Positions 1-9,889 of a stretch of 41,170 bases of DNA are shown piece by piece. A program made the translations under genes and the position numbers. The DNA is from Gammaproteobacteria bacterium (GTDB lineage Bacteria; Pseudomonadota; Gammaproteobacteria; Chromatiales; Chromatiaceae). Location: positions 1-41,170 of the forward strand of contig JAAGZL010000300.1 in NCBI GenBank assembly GCA_024206335.1, read 5' to 3'. Every line of letters starts with the position of its first letter. Within the stretch, counting starts at the first letter, position 1. A model generated the notes under the pieces. That model did no database searches. It was not told the origin of the DNA and worked only from the letters and a program-made list of their open reading frames with translations.

Positions 1-140
1 AATGGAGAAAATTACGCGGTTTCAGTTACCTTGGTAAAGTAATTACTGGGATCAAATTTAAAGATGGTATTGAGGTGATAGCAAACAATCAGGTCGCCGC
101 TTGATTCAACTGGCTAAACACCACTTTTGACAATAACTCT
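1..140 (+). mobile_element. 3' end of an IS256-like insertion sequence (transposase tail plus probable terminal repeat)
   Basis: An open frame enters from the left edge and stops with TGA at 102-104. It reads WRKLRGFSYLGKVITG and then a G-x-KFKDGIEV pattern, ending in VAA. This resembles my recollection of the C-terminus of IS256/mutator-type transposases, where a W-R-x-L-x-G motif precedes a G-x-x-F-x-DG motif close to the stop. The bases after the stop, around 117-139 (AACACCACTTTTGACAATAA...), look like the terminal inverted repeat of such elements. Only the last 33 codons are inside the window, so it cannot be told whether the element is intact. The family assignment is from memory of the motif and is moderate. 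Confidence 0.5.
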
Positions 141-256
141 CGACGAACCGAAACTCACCCAAAGAGATGCCGATGGTACCCATCACAGGGGGATAAATAG
201 ACACCGGAAACCAGGTTAGGACTGGCTGTGCATTACCTTACCTACCGCATAACCCA

Positions 257-1837
257 CTAGAGCTCGCGTATGGCCAGGAATCGGATATCCGGCCAGCGCT
301 CCATGGTCAGATCCAGGTTGACCCGGGTTGGCGCCAGGTACACCAGCTGATCATCACCATCTATAGCCAAATTGTCGTGGGCCTTGGTGCGGAACTGCTG
401 CAACATCTTGGGATCATCACACTCCACCCAGCGTGCAGTGGCCACGTTGATGGCCTCTACAATCGCCTCCACCCCATACTCATCCTTCAGCCGGTGGGCC
501 GCCACATCGAACTGCAGCACACCTACCGCGCCCAGGATGATGTCGTTATTGCGCATGGGGCGGTACACCTGGGTGGCACCCTCCTCACATAGCTGGACCA
601 CACCCTTCTGCAACGCCTTCAGGCGCAGCGGGTCCTTCAACACCACCCGCCGAAACAGCTCCGGAGCAAAGTACGGGACACCCTCATACTTCAGCTCTTC
701 ACCCTCGGTAAAGGTATCCCCGATCTTGATAGTGCCGTGATTATGCAGACCGATGATATCTCCCGGCCAGGCCTCATCCACATGTTTGCGCTCATCGGCC
801 TGGAAGGTAATGGCATTACTCACCTGCACCGTCTTACCGATACGCACGTGACGCATCTTCATACCCTTTTTGTATGAGCCGGAACAGACCCGAAGGAAGG
901 CGATACGGTCCCGGTGAGCCGGGTCCATGTTGGCCTGGATCTTGAACACGAAACCGGTAAATTTAGCCTCAGATGAATCCACCTTACGCTGTACCGTCTC
1001 CCGTGGAATCGGGGTAGGTGCATACTCAACAAAGGCATCCAACAGCTCTTTGACCCCGAAGTTATTGATGGCGGAACCAAAGAACACCGGGGTCAGTTCA
1101 CCCTTGTTGTAGGCCTCCTGATCCCACTCATGGCTCGCGCCCAGCACCAGCTCAATCTCTTCCCGCAGCTCATCCGCCTGATCACCGATCACCTCATCCA
1201 GTCGTGGATTATCCAGACCCTCAATCAACTCCCCTTCCTGGATCTTGCCGCCATGGGTGGCATTGAACAGATGGGTGGTGTTACTGCGCAGATCAAACAC
1301 CCCCTTGAAACGCTTGCCCATGCCGATGGGCCAAGTCAGTGGTGCGCACTTGATCTTGAGTACGGATTCAACCTCATCTACGATCTCCATCGGGTCCCGG
1401 CCTTCCCGGTCCATCTTGTTGATAAAGGTAATAATGGGTGTAGTGCGCAGGCGGCATACATCCATCAGCTTGATGGTGCGTGACTCAACACCCTTGGCGA
1501 TATCGATCACCATCAGAGCCGAATCCACCGCGGTCAGGGTGCGGTAGGTATCCTCAGAGAAATCCTCATGGCCCGGGGTATCCAGCAGATTCACCACCGC
1601 ATCGTTGTACGGAAACTGCATCACCGAAGAGGTCACAGAGATACCGCGCTGTTTCTCCAACTCCATCCAGTCCGAGGTGGCATGGCGCGCTGCCTTGCGC
1701 CCCTTCACCGTACCCGCCAACTGAATGGCACCTCCAAACAGCAATAGCTTTTCAGTCAGGGTAGTCTTACCTGCATCCGGGTGAGAGATAATCGCAAAGG
1801 TACGACGGCGATTCAGTTGTTCAAGCAGCTCAGACAT
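257..1837 (-). CDS. prfC: Peptide chain release factor 3 (RF3)
   Basis: RF3 is the cytoplasmic GTPase that recycles RF1 and RF2 from the ribosome after termination. The 526-residue product has the normal family length. The N-terminus shows the translational GTPase motifs: G1 HPDAGKTT near residue 20, G3 DTPGHEDF near residue 86 and G4 NKMD near residue 140. The effector-region residues [12 protein letters not shown] are also present. The C-terminal part matches the RF3 domains, including [16 protein letters not shown] and the [10 protein letters not shown] stretch. The first ATG gives the usual start ([19 protein letters not shown]), although no strong Shine-Dalgarno sequence precedes it. It stands alone, divergent from the S41 protease gene. 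Identification is secure. Confidence 0.97.
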   Translation of the reverse strand: MSELLEQLNRRRTFAIISHPDAGKTTLTEKLLLFGGAIQLAGTVKGRKAARHATSDWMELEKQRGISVTSSVMQFPYNDAVVNLLDTPGHEDFSEDTYRTLTAVDSALMVIDIAKGVESRTIKLMDVCRLRTTPIITFINKMDREGRDPMEIVDEVESVLKIKCAPLTWPIGMGKRFKGVFDLRSNTTHLFNATHGGKIQEGELIEGLDNPRLDEVIGDQADELREEIELVLGASHEWDQEAYNKGELTPVFFGSAINNFGVKELLDAFVEYAPTPIPRETVQRKVDSSEAKFTGFVFKIQANMDPAHRDRIAFLRVCSGSYKKGMKMRHVRIGKTVQVSNAITFQADERKHVDEAWPGDIIGLHNHGTIKIGDTFTEGEELKYEGVPYFAPELFRRVVLKDPLRLKALQKGVVQLCEEGATQVYRPMRNNDIILGAVGVLQFDVAAHRLKDEYGVEAIVEAINVATARWVECDDPKMLQQFRTKAHDNLAIDGDDQLVYLAPTRVNLDLTMERWPDIRFLAIREL

Positions 1838-2089
1838 AAGGGGATTATCGCAATGGAAAGCGAGGTATTATACATAATCTATGAATCAATGCCGCCCTGC
1901 TTTGGCTCTGACAGCACCACCATCACATGTTCCAGGTAGTAGGCGGGTAAGGGACAGGACCATTGTTACCGGCCAATCTCTGCAGCACAGTTATGAGATC
2001 CAGCACAACAGTACAGTTAGAAAGAGTTGCCACAATATCTTATAGTTGAAACCGCTGTTAACAAGACATCCTCACAGAGGCGGGGTGAT
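1838..2089. other. Divergent intergenic region between prfC and the S41 protease gene
   Basis: These 250 bases separate two divergently transcribed genes and must hold both promoters. No convincing -35/-10 pair, operator or RNA gene could be recognised by eye. Confidence 0.4.
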
Positions 2090-3505
2090 ATGAGTTTCAG
2101 GCATGGATTATCTTTGCCAGCAAGTGTGCTGATGTTGTGCATTTGGCTCCAGTATGGGTGTGTGCCGACACACACCACAACCGACGAACAACCACTCTCC
2201 GCGACCACACCAGACAGCGGGTTTAGCACCTTCACCGACGTCTTTGACCTTATCAAGGACAACTATGTGGCACCGATAGAGGATAGGGTGCTGTTTAAGC
2301 ACGCAATTCAGGGAGTATTATCCGGTCTTGATCCAGACTCATCTCTTCTAAATCCAGATAACTACAGAATTCCACAAACGGGGGCTGGTAACAAACCCGG
2401 CAGGCATAAGGGTGATCTGCACGCCTTCAGCGAGATCCTTCACCGCATCAAGAACGATTCTACAAAACCGCTAGAGGATGGCGCACTGATGCAGCATGCA
2501 ATTCAGGGGATGCTGTCCAGACTGGATTCACACTCATCTTACCTTGATGCCAAGGAGTACAAATATCTGCGCTCTGGGACCAGTAGCAATATAGGCAGAC
2601 TGGGGATTGAGGTAGAGTTGGATCAAGGTGCGGTTAAGGTCGTAGCGCCTTTGGATAACACACCGGCACAAAAAGCTGGGGTCATGGCCGGTGATATGAT
2701 TGTGCGCCTGGATAACCAACCGGTTAAGGGTATGGAACTCTCCAAGATAAGAAAACTCATGCATGGTAGGCCCGGAACCAACATCACCCTCACCATTACT
2801 CGCCAGAGTGTAAACGGCCCCATAATAAAAAAAATAACCAGGGCAGTCTTAAGTACTACCAAGGTAAACAGCCGATTGCTTGAGCATGGTTTTGGCTATA
2901 TTCGAATCCCCAACTTTCAGTTGCGCACGGCCAAAGATATGAAGAGGGCCGTAGACAAACTCACAAGTAAAACAAGAGGCGCTTTGCATGGACTAATCCT
3001 AGACCTGCGCAACAATCCAGGCGGGGTTCTAGCTGGGGCAGTGGCCGTCAGTGACGCCTTTCTTACACAAGGCAGAATTGTTTCCACCGCGGGAAACAGT
3101 GTTAAATCCAGGGCATCCTATAACGCCAAACCTGATGCTATTCTGCATGATGCACCTATGGTCATATTGGTGAACGGGGGCTCAGCATCCGCCTCGGAGA
3201 TCGTGGCCGGGGCACTCCAGGAGCACAAGCGCGCCCTGATCATGGGTAGCACCACCTATGGCAAGGGCTCTGTGCAGACTATCTTTCCAATCACCAACAG
3301 TGCTGCAGTCAAACTTACAACGGCACACTATTTCACGCCGTCTGGCAGATCGATTCAGGGAGTGGGGATCAAGCCTGATATCGAGTCAGCGCAACTGGAA
3401 GTAGAAATGCCACAACATGACATTAAGGACCAGCAACTGCATGAGGCTCTGAAGACATTAAAACGATTGTCAGTACAAAAAACCAGCTCAAGAACACGCC
3501 ATTAG
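2090..3505 (+). CDS. S41-family C-terminal processing peptidase, predicted lipoprotein
   Basis: This is a CtpA/Prc-like serine protease, expected to act in the periplasm on C-termini of envelope proteins. I chose ATG 2090 over the upstream ATG at 2027 because it gives a lipoprotein signal: hydrophobic LPASVLMLCIWLQYG followed by a lipobox Cys near residue 24. After that come two copies of a ~45-residue helical module (from bases 2231 and 2426), a PDZ domain (APLDNTPAQKAGVMAGDMI) and the protease core. The catalytic Ser is in NGGSASASEI and the Lys in TTYGKGSVQ, and the LILDLRNNPGG motif is intact. Canonical CtpA proteins have only one copy of the FxEVFxxIKxxYV...LDPHSSYL module, so the first copy is extra. 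Enzyme class is certain; the substrate is unknown. Confidence 0.92.
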   Translation: MSFRHGLSLPASVLMLCIWLQYGCVPTHTTTDEQPLSATTPDSGFSTFTDVFDLIKDNYVAPIEDRVLFKHAIQGVLSGLDPDSSLLNPDNYRIPQTGAGNKPGRHKGDLHAFSEILHRIKNDSTKPLEDGALMQHAIQGMLSRLDSHSSYLDAKEYKYLRSGTSSNIGRLGIEVELDQGAVKVVAPLDNTPAQKAGVMAGDMIVRLDNQPVKGMELSKIRKLMHGRPGTNITLTITRQSVNGPIIKKITRAVLSTTKVNSRLLEHGFGYIRIPNFQLRTAKDMKRAVDKLTSKTRGALHGLILDLRNNPGGVLAGAVAVSDAFLTQGRIVSTAGNSVKSRASYNAKPDAILHDAPMVILVNGGSASASEIVAGALQEHKRALIMGSTTYGKGSVQTIFPITNSAAVKLTTAHYFTPSGRSIQGVGIKPDIESAQLEVEMPQHDIKDQQLHEALKTLKRLSVQKTSSRTRH

Positions 3506-3510
3506 AAGTA

Positions 3511-3573
3511 AGCCGGGATGTGCTCGTATTCCCGGCAGATTCACGCCCGGAACCTGTGTTATCCAGGCCTACT
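3511..3573 (-). repeat. REP-like double hairpin, copy A
   Basis: Two adjacent inverted repeats lie just after the protease stop: GCCGGGA/TCCCGGC (3512-3536) and GCCCGGA/TCCAGGC (3545-3568). On the minus strand the second begins GTAGGCCTGGATAA, the GTAG-headed palindrome layout typical of REP elements. A second copy is at 5776-5840 in the same orientation. It may also help terminate the converging transcripts. Confidence 0.7.
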
Positions 3574-3598
3574 GAATACCAAGGATCGGCAAGCTAAA

Positions 3599-5692
3599 TT
3601 AATACTTATACGCTAGGGACAACTGCCCACCGTAATAGCTCTCATCGGCAGAGGCACCGGCCTCGATATCCATCACCAGGCTCAGGTTCTCCTTGGTGGC
3701 AACACGATAGTTGATTCCGGCATAGCCCCCAACAACATCATCATCACCCACGTTGGAGTAGGTGAAGGTGCTGCCAGCAAGGTTGGCATGGGTGTTGTCA
3801 TCGTCGCTGTGGCGGGTAGCCAAGCCAACACGAAACTCAACCTCACTATTGGCATTGGGTTGCTTGGCCAGAGCCAGTTGCAGACGGGTGGAGAGGGTAC
3901 GTGCGGTACGGTCATCTATTTTCAGGTTGGAGGATGTGGTGCCGGATTCGGTATAATCATCCATCCAGGCTGCGTTGTAGGTGAGGTTGACAGATGGACG
4001 CAGCTCTAACCCACTACCGAGCATGTAACCGGCGCTGAAGGTTACGGATGGGCTGAGGAAGTAGCCATCGAAATCTGCACTGGCCTTCTCCAGGCCATTA
4101 ATGTTATCAAACACATAGCGCTTGTTGTCGTAGTCGCTGTAACCACCGATCAAAGAGGCAGTAAGATTGACCGAACCCAGGTTGAAGTGGCCATAGCCAC
4201 CCACAAAGAAGTTATCAGACTCGGTATCAAAGGAGGTGATCTCTGACTCGATATCTGAATGGGCGAAGCCTGCCATCACTCCAACGCGTCTCTCTTCTGC
4301 GTCCCACTCATAACCGACATTGAAACCGTAGCGTGCATGGTCATAGGCCATGACGCTGCCATTGGCTTCATAGTCACGCTGGCCACCGAAGGCCTGCACC
4401 CAAGCGACTGGTTTGCGCTCCTGGTATAGCATGCCTGGGGCTGAGACGAGGGATGCAACCTGAAGAGGTTGCAGTTGCGGTTTATAGGCCATGCGCTGGT
4501 TGACTGTGCCGTGAACCGAGTTGCTGAGGTTTGCTGATGCAATACCTTGCGCGGTGGGGGCAGTAGCATCGACAGTTGTAACTGTTTCGCCATTGATGAT
4601 ACCGGCGCCAAAAAAATTGATGGTATCTGCGCCGGTCAGTGTCATTTGTGCCGAAGGGCTACCGCCGTAGATATTAACCGTATCATTTCCATCGACACCA
4701 GCTTCATCCAGATCAATTGGGCCAATGATTCGCGAACCAGAGCAGATTTAAGGTGCTGTTATCCCGCATTGAAACAGCATAGATTATGCCTGTACCAGTT
4801 GCTGAAATAAGTCCTGCATTATTGATTGTGCTGTTACTGCCAGATGCCGCAATACCATCTGCCTTTTTGCCTGTTGCCCTGATTATGCCTGTATTGAAAA
4901 TGGTATTATTATCACCGTCGAAATAAACTGCCTCAGCGTCTTCACCAGAAGTTGTGATTATCCCTGTGTTAGTCGCCTTGTTATTAGCGCCATCGAGATA
5001 GATGCCATAGCCATCATTACCCATGGTACTGATCGAACCGTTGTTGATGATAGTGTTGTTGCTGCCATCAGCCTGAATACCGTAACCATCACTGCCTTCG
5101 GTACTGATAGAGCCATTATTGGTTACTCTGCTATCGTCTTCGACAGCAATCCCGACACTATCTTGGTCTAAGGTACTAATCGCACCCGTATTGATAACTG
5201 TACTGTTATCCCAGGTATGAATCCCATCGGCACCCTCGCCCGTGGTGCTGAGCGACCCGGTATTGAGAATATAATTGTATTCCTGGACATCAATCGCATG
5301 GGCTTTTTCGCCCGAGGTAGTGATAGAGCCGGAGTTGGTTATTGTGTTGTAGTGATCTGCAACAATCCCGTTGGCTTTATAACCAACAGCAGCGATGGAG
5401 CCGGTATTGGTTACCACGCCGTTGTCTACAACCTCAACTGCATCCTCATCCGCAACACTGATAGAGCCGAAATTTGTAACCGTGTTGTTATCGCCGGTTG
5501 CGTCTACTGCTGGGACACCAGCACCTGGTTTGATCGAGCCAGACCCAGTGATGGTCAGAGAGTCATACCATCCAGAGTATTGCCGCCGTTGGTGGTAGTA
5601 ACATCTGTATTGATAGTAAAGTCGGTAGCCATCACGCCCTGGGATAGGGCTAACATTGAGAGCATTACAAGGATAGGCAGGCTGTTTTTCAT
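3599..5692 (-). pseudogene. Autotransporter (type V secretion) gene broken by two frameshifts
   Basis: Three pieces in different frames add up to one classical autotransporter. The first piece, from ATG 5692, is a signal peptide (MKNSLPILVMLSMLALSQGV) and the start of the passenger. The second piece, to about 4740, is ~10 imperfect ~21-residue repeats of the pattern NTGSIST-x-G-x-x-AxGI, a beta-helical passenger. The third piece (3599 to ~4740) has a junction region and a ~300-residue autotransporter beta-barrel ending in LSLAYKY, an aromatic C-terminus as required for outer-membrane insertion. Near 5557 one base appears missing in GGTATGACTCTCTG: adding one restores GMDSLTITGSGSI. Near 4738 a second shift splits NSTLNLL from RIIGPIDLDEAGVDG. 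No other stops interrupt the pieces, so the damage is recent or a sequence error. The start is the first M before the signal peptide. Confidence 0.85.
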
Positions 5693-5775
5693 GGAATCGT
5701 ATGGTTGCTTATTAGTGTTATGGGATGCGGTGCATACTACCACATTTGTCAATATTCACCCATTGCAACAAAAGC

Positions 5776-5840
5776 AGCCGGGGATAGGCTTACGTTCCCG
5801 GCAAGCTCATGCCCGGAACCTGCGTTATCCGGGCCTACTA
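5776..5840 (-). repeat. REP-like double hairpin, copy B
   Basis: This is the better-preserved copy of the element at 3511-3573. It has GCCGGGG/TTCCCGGC arms at 5777-5802 and perfect GCCCGGA/TCCGGGC arms at 5811-5834. It is followed by CTAC, which is the GTAG head on the minus strand. The core TTATCC(G)GGCCTACT and the CCCGGAACCTG segment are nearly identical in both copies. It sits between rimI and the autotransporter pseudogene. Confidence 0.75.
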
Positions 5841-5891
5841 AATAACCCGCGTGTTGCATGAAGGCCAGTGAGTATTGGAATATTCGCAATT

Positions 5892-6359
5892 TTATCCAAG
5901 ATTCAGGGCCAACACCATGGCATCTTCCCGTCCCTTCTTGGCTGGATAGTAGTCCTGGCGCAGACCAATCTCATTAAACCCGACAGAGTCGTATAGGGCA
6001 TAGGCGGCCCGGTTGGATGAGCGCACCTCCAGGAAAACTGTATCTGCCCCCTCCTTAGCAGCAGCTGTAATGAGATTGTTAAGTAGCCTGCGCCCCAGTC
6101 CCTCTCCCTGCAAAATCGGATCTATACAGATATTCAGGATCTGCGCCTCACCGACAGTGATCGACATCACTGCATAACCCACATACTGTTCACCCTGGCG
6201 GTAGACGCAACAGTAGTAGTTGCTGCGGATACAGTCGCGGAAGTTGCCTTCGGTCCAGGGAAACTCATAGGCCCGCAACTCTATCTCCATCACCGCATCC
6301 AGATCATCCACATGCATGGGTTGGATATGGAGAAGCGGGTCTTTCAGAAGCGTACTCAT
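5892..6359 (-). CDS. rimI: Ribosomal protein S18 alanine N-acetyltransferase (GNAT family)
   Basis: RimI transfers an acetyl group from acetyl-CoA to the N-terminal alanine of ribosomal protein S18. The 155-residue protein matches the family length (about 150). Visible marks are the N-terminal EIELRAYEFPWTEGNF segment, the acetyl-CoA pyrophosphate loop LQGEGLGRRLL near residue 90, and the C-terminal EVRSSNRAAYALYDSVGF stretch followed by RQDYYP, all diagnostic of RimI. It lies 30 bases after the uracil-DNA glycosylase gene on the same strand and is probably co-transcribed with it, as is common in Gammaproteobacteria. No strong ribosome binding site precedes the ATG. Confidence 0.93.
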   Translation of the reverse strand: MSTLLKDPLLHIQPMHVDDLDAVMEIELRAYEFPWTEGNFRDCIRSNYYCCVYRQGEQYVGYAVMSITVGEAQILNICIDPILQGEGLGRRLLNNLITAAAKEGADTVFLEVRSSNRAAYALYDSVGFNEIGLRQDYYPAKKGREDAMVLALNLG

Positions 6360-6389
6360 AATTCAGGATAGTATTGGTTCAAGAGGCTG

Positions 6390-7136
6390 CTATAACAGGC
6401 GTTTGGTCCGCAGCAGGTCCTGCCACGCCTTGCCCTTTTGGTCCGGGGATCGCAGCAGATAGGCCGGATGGTATGTAACCACTACCGGTATATTGCCGCC
6501 TCTCAGGAGATGCTCACTACCACGCAGACCGCCTACAGCCACATCGGTCTTAAGCAGATTTTGCGACGCTACCCGGCCCATCGCCAGAATCACCTTCGGC
6601 CTCACCAGTTCAATCTGCCGCTGCAGAAATGGCTCACAGCTGCGGACCTCATCCACGTGCGGATCACGGTTTTCAGGGGGACTACACTTGAGGATATTGG
6701 TAATAAATACCTGGCTACGATTCAAGCCTATGGCCTTGAGCATGGCATTCAACAGCTGCCCAGCAGTGCCCATAAATGGTTCACCCTGGCGGTCCTCATC
6801 CTCACCTGGCGCCTCACCGATGATCAGCAGATCAGCACTCTGGTTGCCTGTCCCAAACACGGTCTGGGTGCTGGTCTGGTGCAGGCTGCAGGCCCGACAT
6901 GCCTCCACCCTTGCCTGTAACGCGGGCCAGTCAAGACCCGCTATATCACCCTGCTGGGTAGCGGCTTGAACCGTTGGTGCCGACAGCTGTTCCTGCGGCA
7001 CCAACTGCTCCACCGGCAACTCTGCGGGTGAGACTGTGTCTACCGTTGTGGTAGCAGCATCTGGCACTGGGTCGCGAGCAACCCAGCTTTGTATACCCAT
7101 GGCTTCCAGATATTGCTGCCTTACAGATTCATCCAC
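6390..7136 (-). CDS. Uracil-DNA glycosylase, family 4/5 type (DNA polymerase-related), Fe-S protein
   Basis: The enzyme removes uracil from DNA to start base-excision repair. I chose GTG 7136 as the start: it has AGGAGG five bases upstream (7142-7147) and avoids the overlap into leuA that the longer frame would require. The resulting ~248-residue protein has a variable 65-residue N-terminal stretch, then the glycosylase fold. That fold has CxxC in EACRACSLHQT, the active-site motif GEAPGEDEDRQGEPF, further cysteines in ILKCSPPENRDP and RSCEPFL (likely 4Fe-4S ligands), and the late motif TYHPAYLLRSP. The N-terminal extension is typical of the gammaproteobacterial form. It follows leuA by 16 bases and precedes rimI. 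Confidence 0.92.
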   Translation of the reverse strand: MDESVRQQYLEAMGIQSWVARDPVPDAATTTVDTVSPAELPVEQLVPQEQLSAPTVQAATQQGDIAGLDWPALQARVEACRACSLHQTSTQTVFGTGNQSADLLIIGEAPGEDEDRQGEPFMGTAGQLLNAMLKAIGLNRSQVFITNILKCSPPENRDPHVDEVRSCEPFLQRQIELVRPKVILAMGRVASQNLLKTDVAVGGLRGSEHLLRGGNIPVVVTYHPAYLLRSPDQKGKAWQDLLRTKRLL

Positions 7137-7152
7137 CCTGGCCTCCTGGCAA

Positions 7153-8703
7153 TTAAACGCCGCCACTCTGCGGGTGCGCCCGTTTGCTACCATGCATGAT
7201 CAGGTTGCAGGCGTTGATGTACGCCTTGGCGGATGCAATAACAATATCGGTATCAGCACCCTGGCCATTGACGATACGCCCACCCTTCTCCAGCCGCACG
7301 GTTACCTCACCCTGGGCATCGGTGCCACTGGTAATGGCATTTACCGAGTAGAGCTGCAACTCACTTCCGGTTTCCACCAGGGACTCTATGGCCCGGAAGG
7401 TGGCATCTACAGGCCCGCCACCTGTGGACTCTCCGGCAATCTCTTCCCCATCCACTGTCAGTACAATCTTGGCGGTTGGTGTTTCACCGGTCTCGGAGCA
7501 TACCTTCATGGAGATAAGATTTACCAACTCGTTTTCTGCCCGGATGGAGACATCGGTAACCAGGGCCTGCAGATCCTCGTCGAAGATCTCATGCTTCTTG
7601 TCGGCCAGATCCTTGAAGCGGCGAAAGGCATCATTCAGTTCCTCTTCGGAACTGAACTCAATGCCCAACTCCTCCAACCGGGCACGGAAGGCGCTGCGCC
7701 CGGAGTGCTTGCCCATCACCATGCGATTCTGGGCCCAACCCACATCCTCAGCCCGCATGATCTCGTAGGTCTCGCGGCTCTTAAGTACACCATCCTGATG
7801 GATGCCAGACTCATGGGCAAAGGCATTCACCCCCACCACGGCCTTGTTTGGCTGCACCGGAAATCCGGTTATATTGGAGACCAGACGGGAGCAGGTGACA
7901 ATCTGGGTGGCATCCAGGTTGCTATCACACTCAAAGATATCGGACCTGGTGCGCACGGTCATCACCACCTCTTCCAGAGAGGCGTTACCGGCACGCTCGC
8001 CCAGCCCGTTGATGGTGCATTCCACCTGGCGCGCACCATTCAACACCGCAGACAGGGAGTTGGATGTGGCCAGTCCGAGGTCGTTGTGACAGTGCACGGA
8101 GAAGATGGCCTGGTCTGAGTTTGGCACCCGCTCAATGATCTCACTTACGGTATTACCAAACTGCCATGGTACGTTGTACCCCACGGTATCCGGGATATTT
8201 ATGGTGTTGGCGCCCGCCTTGATCGCCGCCTCCACAATGCGACAGAGAAAATCGATCTCGGAACGACCGGCATCCTCGGCCGAAAACTCCACGTTATCGG
8301 TATACCTGCGGGCACGCTTCACCGCCTTCACCGCCTGCTCCATCACCTGATCAGGCGACATACGCAGCTTCTGCTCCATATGGATCGGTGAGGTGGCAAT
8401 GAAGGTGTGAATGCGGCCGGAATTGGCATCCTTGAGCGCCTCTCCCGCACGGTCTATATCCCGATCCAGGGCTCGAGCCAGGCCACAGACGGTACTATCA
8501 GTGATGGTCCGTGCCACGGCCTGTACCGACTCAAAGTCACCCGGGCTGGCGATGGGAAACCCGGCCTCGATTACATCCACCCGCATCTTCTCCAACGCCT
8601 TGGCGATACGGATCTTCTCATCCTTGGTCATGGATGCACCAGGACTCTGCTCACCATCCCGGAGGGTGGTATCAAATATGATCAAACTATCTTTATTGCT
8701 CAT
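7153..8703 (-). CDS. leuA: 2-isopropylmalate synthase
   Basis: LeuA condenses 2-oxoisovalerate with acetyl-CoA, the first committed step of leucine synthesis. The 516-residue length is that of the standard bacterial enzyme. The N-terminal catalytic barrel shows [15 protein letters not shown], the metal-binding [13 protein letters not shown] and the [16 protein letters not shown] motif; [12 protein letters not shown] follows. The C-terminal ~130 residues (from about residue 390) correspond to the leucine-binding regulatory domain, so feedback inhibition is expected. It lies downstream of ilvBHC and pssA on the same strand. A 270-base gap separates it from pssA, so it may have its own promoter. 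The ATG start gives [17 protein letters not shown], the normal N-terminus. Confidence 0.97.
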   Translation of the reverse strand: MSNKDSLIIFDTTLRDGEQSPGASMTKDEKIRIAKALEKMRVDVIEAGFPIASPGDFESVQAVARTITDSTVCGLARALDRDIDRAGEALKDANSGRIHTFIATSPIHMEQKLRMSPDQVMEQAVKAVKRARRYTDNVEFSAEDAGRSEIDFLCRIVEAAIKAGANTINIPDTVGYNVPWQFGNTVSEIIERVPNSDQAIFSVHCHNDLGLATSNSLSAVLNGARQVECTINGLGERAGNASLEEVVMTVRTRSDIFECDSNLDATQIVTCSRLVSNITGFPVQPNKAVVGVNAFAHESGIHQDGVLKSRETYEIMRAEDVGWAQNRMVMGKHSGRSAFRARLEELGIEFSSEEELNDAFRRFKDLADKKHEIFDEDLQALVTDVSIRAENELVNLISMKVCSETGETPTAKIVLTVDGEEIAGESTGGGPVDATFRAIESLVETGSELQLYSVNAITSGTDAQGEVTVRLEKGGRIVNGQGADTDIVIASAKAYINACNLIMHGSKRAHPQSGGV

Positions 8704-8975
8704 GCTTCACTCCATATCCATCCTGCAGGGGTGTGGGTTGAGGATGGTACAGTAATTCTTGGAAATCTATTGTGTGTGCGTGCTACGGGCCCTCGCCAGG
8801 GCAACTGTGTAATTTGCCCATCAGGGCAGCAGTCGTAGCGCATATAGAGGTAGGCAAACAGACGCAGCCTGCCGGGTGGCAGCCATGGGGGTGAAGCTTG
8901 GTGCGTCGAAAGATGTCATGTCCAGAATATAACCCATGGTTCAGCTCTTGCCAAGACAGGCCTTGCGGTCAACCC
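8704..8975. other. Intergenic region between pssA and leuA
   Basis: This 272-base non-coding gap would carry a leuA promoter if leuA is transcribed separately. I found no leucine-codon-rich leader peptide, no T-box and no convincing terminator in it. Confidence 0.4.
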
Positions 8976-9761
8976 TCAGGATTTATCACTCTTATCCCTG
9001 TGGCCCTCAGACATCTGACCCCGTTTACGCTCCTCCCTGCGCTGGCGCAGGTAGATCAGGGTTAGTACCGGCCCTGACACCGCATAACCGATGAATACCA
9101 GGAACATGATGAGGGGTGGTTCCCACAGAATGATGGCAAACACCAGCATTATGACCACCAGGACAAAGAACGGCACCTTACCGCGGATATCCAGCTCCTT
9201 GAAGCTGTGATAGCGGAAGTTACTCACCATCAGTAGTCCCACGGTAGCGGTCATGATTCCAGCCAGCCAGGCTATGCCATCCTTTTCAACCCCGTATTCA
9301 ACGGCGCCCCAGACACAGGCAGCGATAATCGCTGCGGCCGCAGGGCTGGGCAACCCCTGAAAATAGCGTTTGTCGGCAATCCCCACCTGGGTGTTGAACC
9401 GGGCCAGCCTCAAGGCGGCGGCAGCGGTATAGATGAATGCAGCCAACCAGCCAAACTTACCCAGACCCTTCAGGGCCCAGACATACATGACCAGAGCAGG
9501 TGCCAGACCAAATGCCACCATATCGGAGAGGCTGTCATACTCGGCCCCAAAGGCGGTCTGGGTGTTGGTCATACGGGCCACCCGGCCATCCAGACCGTCC
9601 AGAATCATCGCTACAAAAATGGCAATGGCCGCCAGCTCGAACTTACCGTTCACGGCGGCCAGCACGGCATAGAAGCCACTGAACAGGGCGGCCGTGGTAA
9701 ACAGGTTTGGAAGCAAGTAGATACCGCGTCTACGTTTAATTTTTTGTTCTTCTTCCTGCAT
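8976..9761 (-). CDS. pssA: CDP-diacylglycerol--serine O-phosphatidyltransferase
   Basis: PssA makes phosphatidylserine from CDP-diacylglycerol and serine in the inner membrane; decarboxylation then gives phosphatidylethanolamine. The CDP-alcohol phosphatidyltransferase signature DG-x2-AR-x8-G-x3-D-x3-D is complete in DGRVARMTNTQTAFGAEYD followed by SLSD, near residue 60. Hydrophobic helices (for example NLFTTAALFSGFYAVLAAV and VLVVIMLVFAIILW) alternate along the 261 residues. The C-terminus is charged (RQRREERKR). ATG 9761 is preferred to the TTG one codon earlier. This is the membrane type II form found next to ilvC and leuA in many Gammaproteobacteria. A TATAAT box lies about 35 bases upstream. 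Confidence 0.95.
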   Translation of the reverse strand: MQEEEQKIKRRRGIYLLPNLFTTAALFSGFYAVLAAVNGKFELAAIAIFVAMILDGLDGRVARMTNTQTAFGAEYDSLSDMVAFGLAPALVMYVWALKGLGKFGWLAAFIYTAAAALRLARFNTQVGIADKRYFQGLPSPAAAAIIAACVWGAVEYGVEKDGIAWLAGIMTATVGLLMVSNFRYHSFKELDIRGKVPFFVLVVIMLVFAIILWEPPLIMFLVFIGYAVSGPVLTLIYLRQRREERKRGQMSEGHRDKSDKS

Positions 9762-9795
9762 CAATAACTCATACCATTGTCAGAATAGTGGGTTG

Positions 9796-9801
9796 ATTAT
9801 A
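9796..9801 (-). promoter_or_regulatory. Candidate -10 box for pssA
   Basis: A perfect TATAAT on the minus strand lies 34 bases before the pssA ATG, in the gap after the ilvC terminator. The matching -35 region is weak, so this is only a candidate. Confidence 0.4.
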
Positions 9802-9889
9802 GAGAAATTTCACCGACATCGCATGTATAGGTGATATTTTTATATTCGGCCCCAGAATGTAATCTGACACTGTTTACGCCATCAGACAT

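Noticed and set aside
4760-5540. Regularly spaced repeats inside the autotransporter region, considered as a CRISPR-like array
   Set aside because: The repeats are imperfect at DNA level, about 63-66 bases apart without unique spacers, and translate into ~21-residue beta-helix repeats of an autotransporter passenger.
4713-5580. Programmed ribosomal frameshifting in the autotransporter
   Set aside because: Neither break has a slippery heptamer or a pseudoknot-like element that I could see, and two independent shifts in one secreted adhesin are better explained by mutation or sequence error.
7036-8118. Long plus-strand open frame opposite leuA and the glycosylase
   Set aside because: It is the antisense shadow of leuA, whose product is unmistakable; the plus-strand translation has no family features.
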